DNA of 16,748 nucleotides from Deltaproteobacteria bacterium RBG_16_54_18 (GCA_001797935.1 MGQT01000088.1:2298-19045), one strand, 5' to 3'. Positions 4,824 to 12,570 are shown, counted from the first letter of the stretch. Translations and numbers: made by a program. The notes: a model not told the origin generated them from the sequence alone.

Positions 4824-6230
4824 ATGGACGAGAAAAAATCTATAAAGATCACGGATTCAACGTTCAGGGATGGCCACCAGTCCCTTTTTGCCACCAGGAT
4901 GACCACCGAGGACATGCTTCCGATCGCGGAAAAAATGGATGGTATTGGATTTTATTCCATGGAAATCTGGGGTGGAGCAACATTCGATGTCATGTCGCGT
5001 TTTTTAAATGAAGATCCATGGGAGAGGGTGAGGGTACTGAAGAGGAAGATGCCCAATACGAAGTTGCAGATGCTCTTGCGCGGTCAAAATCTCGTGGGAT
5101 ACCGTCACTACGCCGACGATGTTGTGGAAGCCTTCGTCGAAAAGGCCGCCGAAGTAGGGATAGACATTTTCAGGGTGTTCGATGCGGTAAATGACGAAAG
5201 GAACTTTATCGCCGCTTTCAAAAGCATCAAAAAGGTGGGCAAGCATATTCAGGGTGGTGTTTCCTACGCGCTGACGGAGAAGAGGATGGGGGGGCCTATC
5301 TTCAACCTTGCATACTATATTGACAAGTTTCGGAAGATCGAGGATATGGGGGCAGATTCCGTCGTTATAAAGGATATGGCCGGCATCATATCCCCCTATG
5401 ACGTCGTTGACCTCGTATCGGTGCTGAAACAAAAGCTTGCCATTCCCATCCATCTGCATACGCACTACACGAGCGGCATGGCTTCTATGGCATGTCTGAA
5501 GGCAATTGAGGCAGGGGTAGATGGCATTGATACTTGTCTTGCGCCTTTCGCCTTAAGATCTTCACACCCGGCAATCGAACCATTTGTTGTTACCCTGCGA
5601 GATACCCCGTACGATACACATTTTGACCTTGAAAAAATAGCGGAAATTGATGAATATCTTGAATCCATCATTCCCAAATACCTGTCATTTGCAGATACGA
5701 CGAAATTCTCGGTCATTGATATTGGTGTACTCATGCACCAGATACCGGGCGGCATGATCAGCAACTTGGTGAGCCAACTAAAACAGGCAAAGGCCTTGCA
5801 TAGAATAAAAGAGGTATATGAAGAGATTCCACGGACGAGAAAAGAAATGGGGTATCCGCCATTGGTGACGCCGACGAGTCAAATCGTGGGAGTCCAAGCG
5901 GTCATAAATGTGCTGGCAGGGCGTTATAAGATAATCTCGAAAGAAGTGAAGGATTACTTCTTCGGCCTCTATGGACGTCCGTCGACAGCAGTCGACAAAG
6001 AGATACAAAAACTGGCACTCAAGGGCTACGAGCGCGGCGATCAACCCATTGACGCGCGCCCCGGCGACGTACTGGAGCCTGAGTTGCCAAAGGCGCGTGA
6101 GGCCCTCAAGGGAATATCGGACAGAATGGAGGACATCCTCATTTACGCGCTCTATCCAATAACGGGACTCGAGTTTATCAAGAAACGGCAGGAAGCGGAA
6201 AAAGCAGCTCAACCTACCCCTCTACAGTAA
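4824..6230 (+). CDS. Pyruvate carboxylase subunit B / oxaloacetate decarboxylase alpha, carboxyltransferase only
   Basis: 468 residues. The N-terminal TIM-barrel carboxyltransferase shows TDSTFRDGHQSLFATR (from Thr10), the lysine that becomes carboxylated in VVIKDMAG (Lys183) and the metal-binding HLHTHYTSG (His212 and His214). The conserved PGGMISNL follows, and the C-terminal PYC_OADA region ends in YALYPITGLEF. The chain stops after a short Ala/Pro tail with no MKM biotin motif, about 120-150 residues shorter than fused forms. The biotin carrier must therefore be a separate protein, as must the biotin carboxylase for pyruvate carboxylation. With PEPCK next door the likely job is making oxaloacetate from pyruvate, though decarboxylation or transcarboxylation cannot be excluded. 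AGGAGG (4802-4807) is 16 bases before the ATG, unusually far; no better in-frame start exists because of a TAG at 4820. Confidence 0.92.
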   Translation: MDEKKSIKITDSTFRDGHQSLFATRMTTEDMLPIAEKMDGIGFYSMEIWGGATFDVMSRFLNEDPWERVRVLKRKMPNTKLQMLLRGQNLVGYRHYADDVVEAFVEKAAEVGIDIFRVFDAVNDERNFIAAFKSIKKVGKHIQGGVSYALTEKRMGGPIFNLAYYIDKFRKIEDMGADSVVIKDMAGIISPYDVVDLVSVLKQKLAIPIHLHTHYTSGMASMACLKAIEAGVDGIDTCLAPFALRSSHPAIEPFVVTLRDTPYDTHFDLEKIAEIDEYLESIIPKYLSFADTTKFSVIDIGVLMHQIPGGMISNLVSQLKQAKALHRIKEVYEEIPRTRKEMGYPPLVTPTSQIVGVQAVINVLAGRYKIISKEVKDYFFGLYGRPSTAVDKEIQKLALKGYERGDQPIDARPGDVLEPELPKAREALKGISDRMEDILIYALYPITGLEFIKKRQEAEKAAQPTPLQ

Positions 6231-6290
6231 ACCTTGACATATGCGTTTACTGAACCTATACTTTATGCAAATGTAGGTAAGGAGGACTTA

Positions 6291-6989
6291 TTGGAGGAGT
6301 CATTACTGACATGGGGCAGACGCCTCCTCTCCCTGAAGACCCTGCGTAAAAAATCCAGCTTTAAATTTCTTATTACCTTCCCGCTCATCGTATTTTTCAG
6401 TTATGTACCGCTCGCCTATATGGCGTATCAGGAAAATAGGGAACAGGTAGTTGCAGCTGGCTATTGGGATGTCGTCCTGCTGGAGTTCGACACGTCCGCG
6501 TGGGGAGAGATCTATCGCTTTATGCAACGGTACGATACGGGGCTCACCGACAAAGAAGAGGCGCAGCTCGCTGCTCTCATCTGTGCTGAATCGCAGCGAT
6601 ACCAGTGTGATCCGGAGCTGGTTCTTGCCCTCATCATCGTGGAGAGCTCATTCTACAGTAAGGCGACGTCGTCGAAGGGGGCGAGAGGATTAATGCAGTT
6701 GCTTCCGCCGGTAGCCAAAGGTCTGGCGCAGGAAGTAGGAATAGTTTTGACTGATGATGAGCAAGCCATCTATGACCCCGCGATAAACATTCGGTTAGGC
6801 CTCTACTACCTCTCCAAATTGCTTTTGCAATTTAAAGACCTCAAGGTAGCGCTCGCCGCCTATAACTTCGGCCCCGGCTACGTGCGGGAAAGGATCGAAC
6901 TTGGCATGCCGCTACCCACCGAATACGCCGACAGAGTCATCCGCAAGTATCACTCGCTCACACAAGCAAGAGCCAACGAATCCCTATAA
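6291..6989 (+). CDS. Membrane-anchored lytic transglycosylase (SLT domain)
   Basis: 232 residues from a TTG at 6291, chosen because AAGGAGG (6279-6285) ends 5 bases before it. The longer reading from the TTG at 6234 has no ribosome site and only four bases after the previous stop. Residues about 24-44 (FKFLITFPLIVFFSYVPLAY) form a membrane helix or signal anchor, leaving the rest in the periplasm. The SLT/GEWL domain starts near residue 90. It has the catalytic Glu118 in ALIIVESSF, then SKGARGLMQLLP, the NIRLGLYYLSKLL helix and the ALAAYNFGPG motif. Such enzymes cleave peptidoglycan between MurNAc and GlcNAc, forming 1,6-anhydro-MurNAc. It is probably transcribed with the two upstream metabolic genes. 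Its stop codon overlaps the end of the convergent glycosyltransferase gene. Confidence 0.9.
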   Translation: MEESLLTWGRRLLSLKTLRKKSSFKFLITFPLIVFFSYVPLAYMAYQENREQVVAAGYWDVVLLEFDTSAWGEIYRFMQRYDTGLTDKEEAQLAALICAESQRYQCDPELVLALIIVESSFYSKATSSKGARGLMQLLPPVAKGLAQEVGIVLTDDEQAIYDPAINIRLGLYYLSKLLLQFKDLKVALAAYNFGPGYVRERIELGMPLPTEYADRVIRKYHSLTQARANESL

Positions 6990-8114
6990 GATACGGGGAA
7001 TACGGGGAATAATTTTTTCCACCTTATCGAGGACCATCTCGGGTGTTATCTGGAGCATGCAACGGTGGTCACGACACTCCCGCTTATTGCAGGGCGCACA
7101 AGGGAAATTGACGGTGACGATCCCCTGTTCTTGACCATAGGGCCCTATCCAGCGAGGGTTCGATGGGCCGAAGAGGGCGACTACCGGTATCCCCAAAGCA
7201 ACTGCCGCGTGCATAGATCCGCTGTCAACCCCGACATAGAGGCGTGATTGTTTGAGCAAGGCGAGAAACTGTTTAATGGTAGTCCTTCCCGCCATAATGA
7301 GCGCATTCTCCTGCATTCTTTCTCTGATCCCCTGTAGATAATTAAACTCCGAAGGGAGACCGGAAAAGATAACCTTGGCTCCAAAGCGGTGCACTAATTC
7401 GTCGCAGAGGCGGGCGAAGGACTCTTGGTCCCAGAATTTGCTTTGCCACCGGGCCGTGGCGCTGACAAATACTGTGAAGTCTCCCCTCTTGATCCCTTTT
7501 TGGCTGAGGTGTCCTTCGATATAACGTTCATCCTCGGCGGGGATAAAGAGGGGAAATTCTACCCTCTTCGCCGAACAGCCGAAATAGCGGGCGAACTGCA
7601 AATAGTTCTCGACGGCATGCCTGGACTTATCGCGTACAAATAGGGGGCGGTTGAGGAAGAGATGGCTCAATTCGCGAGCGTTTTTAAACCCATAGCGTTC
7701 GGCCCTGCCGTTCAATGCAGCAAAAACGCCGCTTTTAAAGAGGGCTTGAAATTCCAGGACGATATCGAATCTTTTCTCGCGGAAGATGCCAGCGGCCTTT
7801 TTGAGGTTACGAAAGAGTCTCATCCCTCCCTGCAGCCATATCTTGGGGGTGGCATATTTATCAGTCATCGAGAGCAGGTCAACCGGAATGATCTCATCGA
7901 GATAGGGATTACCCGTCAAAACATCTTTGAGGGCATCCTGCACCAGCCAGGAGATGTGGGCTCGGGGGTACTGATCCTTGAGAGCCTTCAAGGTAGGAAG
8001 GGTAAGAATCAGATCACCGAGTGAGCTCAGCCGAATAAAGAGGATCTTCGCGTCGTTAAGGTCTCTGTGTTCTTTTCTCACGGTATGCACGCCATAAGCC
8101 TTTGCCCGTAACAA
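6984..8114 (-). CDS. Glycosyltransferase family 9 (ADP-heptose:LPS heptosyltransferase-like)
   Basis: 376 residues from TTG; the core begins at KILFIRLSSLGDLILTLP (about 23-40), so a later GTG start (residue 9 or 12) is equally possible, and none has a clear SD. The first half is a Rossmann-like acceptor domain. The second half holds the nucleotide-sugar site: VFVSATARWQSKFW, then YVGVDSGSMHAAVALGIPVVALFGPSNP (from about 290), the GT9 signature. A Cys-rich patch (CAPCNKREC...HRCM) near the C-terminus is common in heptosyltransferase II-like members. It probably transfers a heptose to the LPS core on the cytoplasmic face; the exact sugar and acceptor are not readable. It lies 16 bases after purM on the same strand. 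A 9-base tandem duplication gives the C-terminal IPRIPR. Confidence 0.88.
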   Translation of the reverse strand: MLRAKAYGVHTVRKEHRDLNDAKILFIRLSSLGDLILTLPTLKALKDQYPRAHISWLVQDALKDVLTGNPYLDEIIPVDLLSMTDKYATPKIWLQGGMRLFRNLKKAAGIFREKRFDIVLEFQALFKSGVFAALNGRAERYGFKNARELSHLFLNRPLFVRDKSRHAVENYLQFARYFGCSAKRVEFPLFIPAEDERYIEGHLSQKGIKRGDFTVFVSATARWQSKFWDQESFARLCDELVHRFGAKVIFSGLPSEFNYLQGIRERMQENALIMAGRTTIKQFLALLKQSRLYVGVDSGSMHAAVALGIPVVALFGPSNPRWIGPYGQEQGIVTVNFPCAPCNKRECRDHRCMLQITPEMVLDKVEKIIPRIPRIL

Positions 8115-8130
8115 TATATCACGCCGTTGC

Positions 8131-9165
8131 TCATACGAGTTCTACCCCCTCCCCCGCAACTACCTCACCGATAATAAATGCCTTATCACCCATCGTCTCA
8201 ATCGCTTGGACGATCGCCGCTGTATCTGCCGCAGCAACCACCAAGACCAACCCTATACCGTTATTAAACGTCTTCCACATCTCCTCATCGGGGACATTAC
8301 CCCTTTTGGCGATCAAGTGGAAAATGGGCGGAATCTGCCACCGCTCTTTCACAATCACCGCCTTGCTGCCGGGCGGAAGTATCCGGATGACATTCCCCGC
8401 TATCCCGCCGCCGGTAACGTGGGCCATCCCCTTGATGGTAAAAGTCCGTAGCAGGGCAAGGATCGTCTTCACATAGATGCGTGTCGGCCGCAAGAGTTCT
8501 TCCCCCAGCGAAGTTGCTAATCCGGCGACGGTATCATGAATCCCCAAGTGCAACGCGTCTAAGAGGACTCGCCTGGCCAGAGAGTAGCCGTTGCTGTGCA
8601 GCCCTTGGGAGGCAAGGCCGATGATGGCATCGCCGGGGCGGATAGCAGCGCCGTCTACCACCTTTGTTTCATCCACTACCCCCACGGCAAACCCGGCCAG
8701 CTCAAAATCACCCGCCGGATAAAAACCTGGCAGCTCCGCCGTCTCCCCTCCTATCAAGGCACATCCCGCCTGCAGACATCCCTGTGTTATGCCGTCTATA
8801 ACCTCTACCCCTTGTGCCACATCAAGGCGGGCGGTGGCAAAATAATCGAGGAAGAAGAGTGGCGTGGCCCCCGTAACCACGATATCGTTGACGCACATGG
8901 CCACCAGGTCGATCCCGACGGTGTTGTATCGCCCCATGAGTGTGGCCACTTTTAATTTTGTCCCGACGCCGTCAGTAGCCGAGACCAAGAGGGGACGCTG
9001 ATACGCGGCGAGGTCGGGGGCGAAGAGGGCGGCAAACCCTCCGATGTCCCCCCTTACCCCGGCGGTGAAGGTGCGCTGGGCCAGGGGTTTCAGCAACTGG
9101 ACGAAACGGTCGCCCGCCACAATATCTACCCCGGCATTTTTGTAGGTTACGCTTTTTTTTGCCAT
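8131..9165 (-). CDS. purM: Phosphoribosylformylglycinamidine cyclo-ligase (AIR synthetase)
   Basis: 344 residues, typical family length. It converts FGAM + ATP to AIR, the fifth step of purine synthesis, in the cytoplasm, as a dimer. Recognisable parts are YKNAGVDIVAGDRFV at the N-terminus, the LVSATDGVGTKLKVA nucleotide-binding segment, VGIDLVAMCVNDIVVTGA, and GGETAELPGFY. Further on are GLASQGLHSNGYSLAR and HVTGGGIAGNVIRILP, then the C-terminal GIGLVLVV strand. The ATG has only a weak purine stretch (GAAGAAAG) before it, and a good promoter sits so close that the leader would be about 10 bases. It is first in a two-gene unit with the glycosyltransferase. No other purine genes are in the window. 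Confidence 0.97.
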   Translation of the reverse strand: MAKKSVTYKNAGVDIVAGDRFVQLLKPLAQRTFTAGVRGDIGGFAALFAPDLAAYQRPLLVSATDGVGTKLKVATLMGRYNTVGIDLVAMCVNDIVVTGATPLFFLDYFATARLDVAQGVEVIDGITQGCLQAGCALIGGETAELPGFYPAGDFELAGFAVGVVDETKVVDGAAIRPGDAIIGLASQGLHSNGYSLARRVLLDALHLGIHDTVAGLATSLGEELLRPTRIYVKTILALLRTFTIKGMAHVTGGGIAGNVIRILPPGSKAVIVKERWQIPPIFHLIAKRGNVPDEEMWKTFNNGIGLVLVVAAADTAAIVQAIETMGDKAFIIGEVVAGEGVELV

Positions 9166-9180
9166 CTTTCTTCGACGACC

Positions 9181-9209
9181 TATATAACGCTCCGTAGGCT
9201 AAATGTCAA
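9181..9209 (-). promoter_or_regulatory. Promoter of purM
   Basis: On the minus strand TTGACA (9204-9209) is followed by a 17-base spacer and TATATA (9181-9186). The predicted start of transcription is only about 10 bases before the purM ATG. A second, weaker candidate lies upstream: TTGTAT (9271-9276), 18 bases, TACAAT (9247-9252). Confidence 0.65.
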
Positions 9210-9364
9210 AGGGAAATGCCCCTGCAGCATGCCCCGATACTTTTTCATTGTACCTGAAAAATCATCTGTAATACAACTCAAGAGAGTGAAGTGCTGCACG
9301 CATCCTCCGGAGCATTGTACCGCCGATTCGAATCTCCCCGCTCATCGTAAGAACCTTAAAATGC

Positions 9365-9392
9365 TTGACAAATAAGAACGGCACGATATAAT
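9365..9392 (+). promoter_or_regulatory. Strong sigma-70 promoter of the regulator-spermidine unit
   Basis: Perfect TTGACA (9365-9370) and TATAAT (9387-9392) with a 16-base spacer. The predicted start is near 9399-9400, exactly where the inverted repeat begins. The promoter at 12505-12532 has the same hexamers and spacing. The 9166-9461 gap otherwise holds only the purM promoters and no gene. Confidence 0.85.
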
Positions 9393-9399
9393 AAACCCT

Positions 9400-9430
9400 G
9401 TTTATTTTATTAAACAAATTTCTTTTTATA
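9400..9430 (+). promoter_or_regulatory. Putative operator shared with the arginine decarboxylase promoter
   Basis: GTTTA-TTTTAT-TAAAC (9400-9415) is an inverted repeat, followed by AAATTTCTTTTTATA. The 31-base block matches 12540-12570 at all but three positions and lies at exactly the same distance from its promoter. It starts at the predicted transcription start, so a bound protein would block initiation. The likely ligand is the HTH-cupin regulator encoded just downstream, which implies autoregulation. Confidence 0.7.
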
Positions 9431-9461
9431 GTATTCTTCGGACGGCGCGGGGAACCAGCAG

Positions 9462-9998
9462 ATGAAAATCGGGGAACGGATCAGAAATTTGCGGGAGTCG
9501 AGCAACCTAACCCAGGAGGAGTTGGCCGATCGGGCGGGGTTGACAAAGGGGTTTATCTCGCAGATCGAGCGCGATTTGACCTCTATCTCTCTAGACAGTC
9601 TTTTCCAGATTTTGAAGGCTATGGACGAAAATATCTCTGATTTCTTCCGTGAGACCTCGGTAGAAAAGATCGTCTATCAGGCAAAGGATCGCGTCCCGAT
9701 AGAAAAGGAAGGAATAGAGAATTTCGAACTCTTGATCCCCGGTTCAACGAATCGTCGTTTGGAACCGATCATCGTCACCTTGCAGCGAGGGCAGGCAACG
9801 CCGAAGGAGAGGCCCCACGAGGGGGAGGAATTCGGCTACGTCCTGTGGGGACGGGTAAACCTCCGCTTCGGACGGGAGGTTTTAAAACTGAAGAAAGGCG
9901 AATGTTTTTATTTTTCGGCGGAAAAGGAGCACTGGCTGCAAAACACGAGCTCGCAAAGCGCCCTGGTGCTTTGGATCAGTTCGCCGCCATATTTCTAA
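9462..9998 (+). CDS. XRE-family regulator with cupin domain (PuuR-like), probable polyamine regulator
   Basis: 178 residues, about the size of E. coli PuuR (HTH plus cupin). Residues 1-62 form an XRE helix-turn-helix: IGERIRNLRESSNLTQEELA, then GLTKGFISQIERDLTSISLDSLFQIL. A linker follows, and residues about 105-172 are a cupin_2 barrel (RPHEGEEFGYVLWGRVNLRF ... KKGECFYFSAEKEHWLQN) expected to sense a small molecule. Family members bind as dimers and often sense amines or amino acids. The gene heads a unit with two spermidine-pathway genes, and the nearly identical inverted repeat before both this unit and the arginine decarboxylase unit suggests that it represses both in response to a polyamine or precursor. 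That regulatory role is inferred. The SD is weak (GGGG at about 12 bases before the ATG). Confidence 0.88.
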   Translation: MKIGERIRNLRESSNLTQEELADRAGLTKGFISQIERDLTSISLDSLFQILKAMDENISDFFRETSVEKIVYQAKDRVPIEKEGIENFELLIPGSTNRRLEPIIVTLQRGQATPKERPHEGEEFGYVLWGRVNLRFGREVLKLKKGECFYFSAEKEHWLQNTSSQSALVLWISSPPYF

Positions 9999-10052
9999 CG
10001 CAGCGATGTTCAGTAGGTATAAGTATAGAGACGAAAGTATGGTTGATTGACC

Positions 10053-11246
10053 ATGGAGCGCATATTGATCATCGGCGCAGGCGGCGTCGGCACCGTCGTA
10101 GCGCATAAGGTCGCACAAGTACCTGCGGTATTTGATGATATCATGCTGGCAAGTCGTACGCGGGCAAAGTGCGAGGCCATTGCCGCTGCGGTCGGCGGCA
10201 CGAAAATTAAGACGGCCCAGGTGGACGCCGACGATGTTCAACAATTAGTAGCTTTATTTAAAAGCTTTCGGCCGGCAATCGTTATCAATGTTGCGCTCCC
10301 GTACCAGGATTTAACCATTATGGACGCCTGCCTGGAAGCGGGCGTCAATTATCTGGATACGGCAAATTACGAACCCCCCGAGGTCGCGCGATTCGAATAT
10401 TCCTGGCAATGGGCCTATCACGACAGATTCAAACGGGCCGGGCTCACCGCCATTTTAGGCTGTGGTTTTGATCCGGGGGTAACAGGCGTCTTCACGGCGT
10501 ATGCCGCCAAACATCATTTCGACGAGATCCACTATCTTGATATTGTCGACTGTAACGCCGGCGATCATGGCAAGCCGTTTGCCACTAATTTTAATCCGGA
10601 AATCAACATCCGGGAGGTGACACAAAAAGGAAAGTATTGGGAGCAGGGGAAATGGGTTGAAACGGAGCCGCACGAGATTCATCGGCCGTTGACGTATCCG
10701 GAGATCGGCCCACGAGAATCTTATCTGATCTATCATGAGGAATTAGAGTCCTTGGTAAAACATTTCCCGTCTCTCAGGCGTGCCCGCTTCTGGATGACCT
10801 TCGGACAGGAATATTTGACCCATTTGCGGGTGATTCAAAATATCGGGATGGCAAGTATTACGCCGATTCTGTATGAAGGCAGGGAAATAATACCGCTGCA
10901 GTTCCTCAAGGCGGTATTGCCCGATCCCGGTGAACTCGGAGAACACTATTCGGGCAAAACCTCCATTGGGTGCCGCATCAAAGGGGTAAAAAATCGGCGC
11001 GAGAAGACATACTATGTCTACAACAACTGCACGCATCAGGACGCCTACCGGGAAACCGGTGCGCAGGGGGTTAGCTATACCACCGGCGTGCCTGCCATGA
11101 TCGGTGCGATGCTGTTTATGATTGGTCAGTGGCAAAAATCGGGTGTGTTCAATGTCGAGGAATTCGACCCGGACCCGTTTATGGAGCAACTCAATCTGCA
11201 CGGTCTCCCCTGGCACGAACTACACGATGTAGATTTGGAAGTATAG
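10053..11246 (+). CDS. Carboxynorspermidine/carboxyspermidine dehydrogenase (saccharopine dehydrogenase family)
   Basis: 397 residues from the ATG at 10053; a TTG two codons earlier is possible, and neither has a clear SD. The N-terminus RILIIGAGGVGTVVAHKVAQ is an NAD(P)-binding Rossmann motif. It is followed by DADD...FRPAIVINVALPYQDLTIMDACLEAGVNYLDTANYE, typical of the saccharopine dehydrogenase-like fold, and GCGFDPGVTGVFTAYA. The enzyme condenses putrescine (or diaminopropane) with aspartate beta-semialdehyde and reduces the imine with NADPH to carboxyspermidine (or carboxynorspermidine). The identification rests on the family plus the decarboxylase gene 6 bases downstream; by fold alone, lysine-pathway saccharopine dehydrogenase would be the alternative. 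With arginine decarboxylase and agmatinase nearby supplying putrescine, carboxyspermidine is the likelier product. Confidence 0.88.
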   Translation: MERILIIGAGGVGTVVAHKVAQVPAVFDDIMLASRTRAKCEAIAAAVGGTKIKTAQVDADDVQQLVALFKSFRPAIVINVALPYQDLTIMDACLEAGVNYLDTANYEPPEVARFEYSWQWAYHDRFKRAGLTAILGCGFDPGVTGVFTAYAAKHHFDEIHYLDIVDCNAGDHGKPFATNFNPEINIREVTQKGKYWEQGKWVETEPHEIHRPLTYPEIGPRESYLIYHEELESLVKHFPSLRRARFWMTFGQEYLTHLRVIQNIGMASITPILYEGREIIPLQFLKAVLPDPGELGEHYSGKTSIGCRIKGVKNRREKTYYVYNNCTHQDAYRETGAQGVSYTTGVPAMIGAMLFMIGQWQKSGVFNVEEFDPDPFMEQLNLHGLPWHELHDVDLEV

Positions 11247-11252
11247 ATATCC

Positions 11253-12386
11253 ATGCCTATCGACTTCAATCAGATTGAAACGCCCTGTTACGTCATTGAT
11301 GAACAACTGCTCCGAAATAATCTGGCCATAATCAAAAAAGTTAAGGAGGCTGCCGGCGTTGAAATCCTCCTGGCGTTTAAATCCTTCTCGACGTGGGGCG
11401 TCTTCCCGATCTTCAAAGAATACGGCTTTGGCGCATCGGCAAGCTCACTGAATGAAGCGCGTTTGGCATTCGAGGAACTCGGGGTAAAGACGCATATCTA
11501 TGCCCCGGCGTATCAACAAAGGGAGATGGCGGACATCCTACGATACTGCAGCCACATCTCCTGCAATTCCCTTGTCGAATTGCAAAGGTATCGTGAGATG
11601 GCCCAACGGGAGGGGATTTCGCTTGGCCTGCGCGTCAATCCCGAGTTTTCAGATACCGCTTATGATATATATAACCCCTGCAAACCGGGTTCCCGGTTTG
11701 GCATCACGGCAGAGGAACTTGGTGATGCTCTCCCTGCGGGCGTAGAGGGACTGCATTTTCATACCCTCTTCGAGGCCGACTCTTTTGCACTGGAACAGGT
11801 GCTCGCCGTTTTTATGACTAAATTCGGCCGCTTTTTGCCGCGCGTACAATGGGTCAACATGGGCGGCGGTCACCTTATGACAGGAAAGAATTATAATATT
11901 GACCATTTGATTTCCCTGCTCGCCGATTTCAAGGGGCGCTTCGCGGTGAACATCATCTTAGAGCCGGGGAGCGCCTTTACCTATCAAACGGGTTACCTCG
12001 TGGCAACAATCTTAGATATCGTCGAGCATCAGGGAATCAAAACGGCGATCCTCGACGTCTCCTTTACCTGCCACATGCCCGATTGTCTGGAAATGCCGTA
12101 TAAGCCGACCATTCAAGGAGCCGTCGACGAAAAGCAAGGAAGGCCTACATACCGCATGGGAGGGATATGCTGTCTGGCAGGAGATTATATGGGCAATTGG
12201 TCATTCGAGAGAGAATTGCACGTTGGAGATAAAATCATATTCGAGGACATGATCCATTATACGACGGTGAAGACGACCATGTTCAATGGCGTCAACCATC
12301 CCTCTATCGGATTATGGAATGAACAATCGGGATTCAAGGTGGTCAAGGAATTTACCTATCACGATTATAAAAACAGGCTATCGTAA
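11253..12386 (+). CDS. nspC: Carboxynorspermidine/carboxyspermidine decarboxylase
   Basis: 377 residues, normal for NspC. It is a PLP-dependent, alanine racemase-fold decarboxylase related to LysA. The PLP lysine is Lys43 in LLAFKSFSTW. Other family segments are YGFGASASSLNEARLA, GLRVNPEFSD, SRFGITAEEL, LHFHTLFEADS, NMGGGHLMTG and the phosphate-loop ILEPGSAFTYQTGYLVA. The active-site Cys/Asp region reads CHMPDCLEMPYKP, and CCLAGDYMGNW lies near the end. It removes the carboxyl group from carboxyspermidine (or carboxynorspermidine) to give spermidine (or norspermidine), the last step of the route. It begins 6 bases after the dehydrogenase stop with no separate SD, so translation is probably coupled. 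Confidence 0.93.
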   Translation: MPIDFNQIETPCYVIDEQLLRNNLAIIKKVKEAAGVEILLAFKSFSTWGVFPIFKEYGFGASASSLNEARLAFEELGVKTHIYAPAYQQREMADILRYCSHISCNSLVELQRYREMAQREGISLGLRVNPEFSDTAYDIYNPCKPGSRFGITAEELGDALPAGVEGLHFHTLFEADSFALEQVLAVFMTKFGRFLPRVQWVNMGGGHLMTGKNYNIDHLISLLADFKGRFAVNIILEPGSAFTYQTGYLVATILDIVEHQGIKTAILDVSFTCHMPDCLEMPYKPTIQGAVDEKQGRPTYRMGGICCLAGDYMGNWSFERELHVGDKIIFEDMIHYTTVKTTMFNGVNHPSIGLWNEQSGFKVVKEFTYHDYKNRLS

Positions 12387-12395
12387 GCCGAGGAG

Positions 12396-12476
12396 ATGGA
12401 CTGCCCGCAACCCACTTGCCCGATCTGCGAAAAAGGCAGAAACAGCAGAAAAGAAGGCCGTCGAACAGAGCTCTAA
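12396..12476 (+). CDS. Possible 26-residue Cys-containing small protein
   Basis: The ORF MDCPQPTCPICEKGRNSRKE... begins 10 bases after the nspC stop. Cys3, Cys8 and Cys11 (C-x4-C-x2-C) suggest a metal or redox site, and the tail is basic. AGGAG abuts the ATG with no spacing, which is unfavourable for initiation, and the length is within what chance gives. I do not recognise it. Confidence 0.2.
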   Translation: MDCPQPTCPICEKGRNSRKEGRRTEL

Positions 12477-12504
12477 AAAAATTCACAAATTTCAAAAAAA
12501 ACAC

Positions 12505-12532
12505 TTGACAATTCTACGGATATTATTATAAT
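12505..12532 (+). promoter_or_regulatory. Strong sigma-70 promoter of the arginine decarboxylase-agmatinase unit
   Basis: Perfect TTGACA (12505-12510) and TATAAT (12527-12532), 16-base spacer. Spacer bases differ from those of the promoter at 9365, but hexamers, spacing and distance to the following inverted repeat are identical. Confidence 0.85.
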
Positions 12533-12539
12533 AAGGCCA

Positions 12540-12570
12540 GTTTAGTTTATTAAACTAATTTCTTCTTATA
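12540..12570 (+). promoter_or_regulatory. Putative operator, second copy
   Basis: TTAGTTTA-T-TAAACTAA (12542-12558) is a perfect inverted repeat with 8-base arms and a single central base, followed by TTTCTTCTTATA. It differs from 9400-9430 at three of 31 positions and has the more perfect symmetry. Its position at the predicted transcription start fits a repressor site for the HTH-cupin protein. Confidence 0.72.

Noticed and set aside
6234..6290. Upstream TTG start for the lytic transglycosylase
   Set aside because: No SD before it, whereas AAGGAGG sits 5 bases before the TTG at 6291; the extra residues match nothing in the family.
9216..9235. ATGCCCC direct repeat upstream of purM as an operator
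   Set aside because: Only 7 bases, two copies 13 apart, no inverted symmetry and no second locus sharing it in the window.
9300..9350. tRNA-like T arm around GATTCGAATC
   Set aside because: Flanking bases do not pair as T stem or acceptor, and no D or anticodon arm is present. It is a short chance palindrome.
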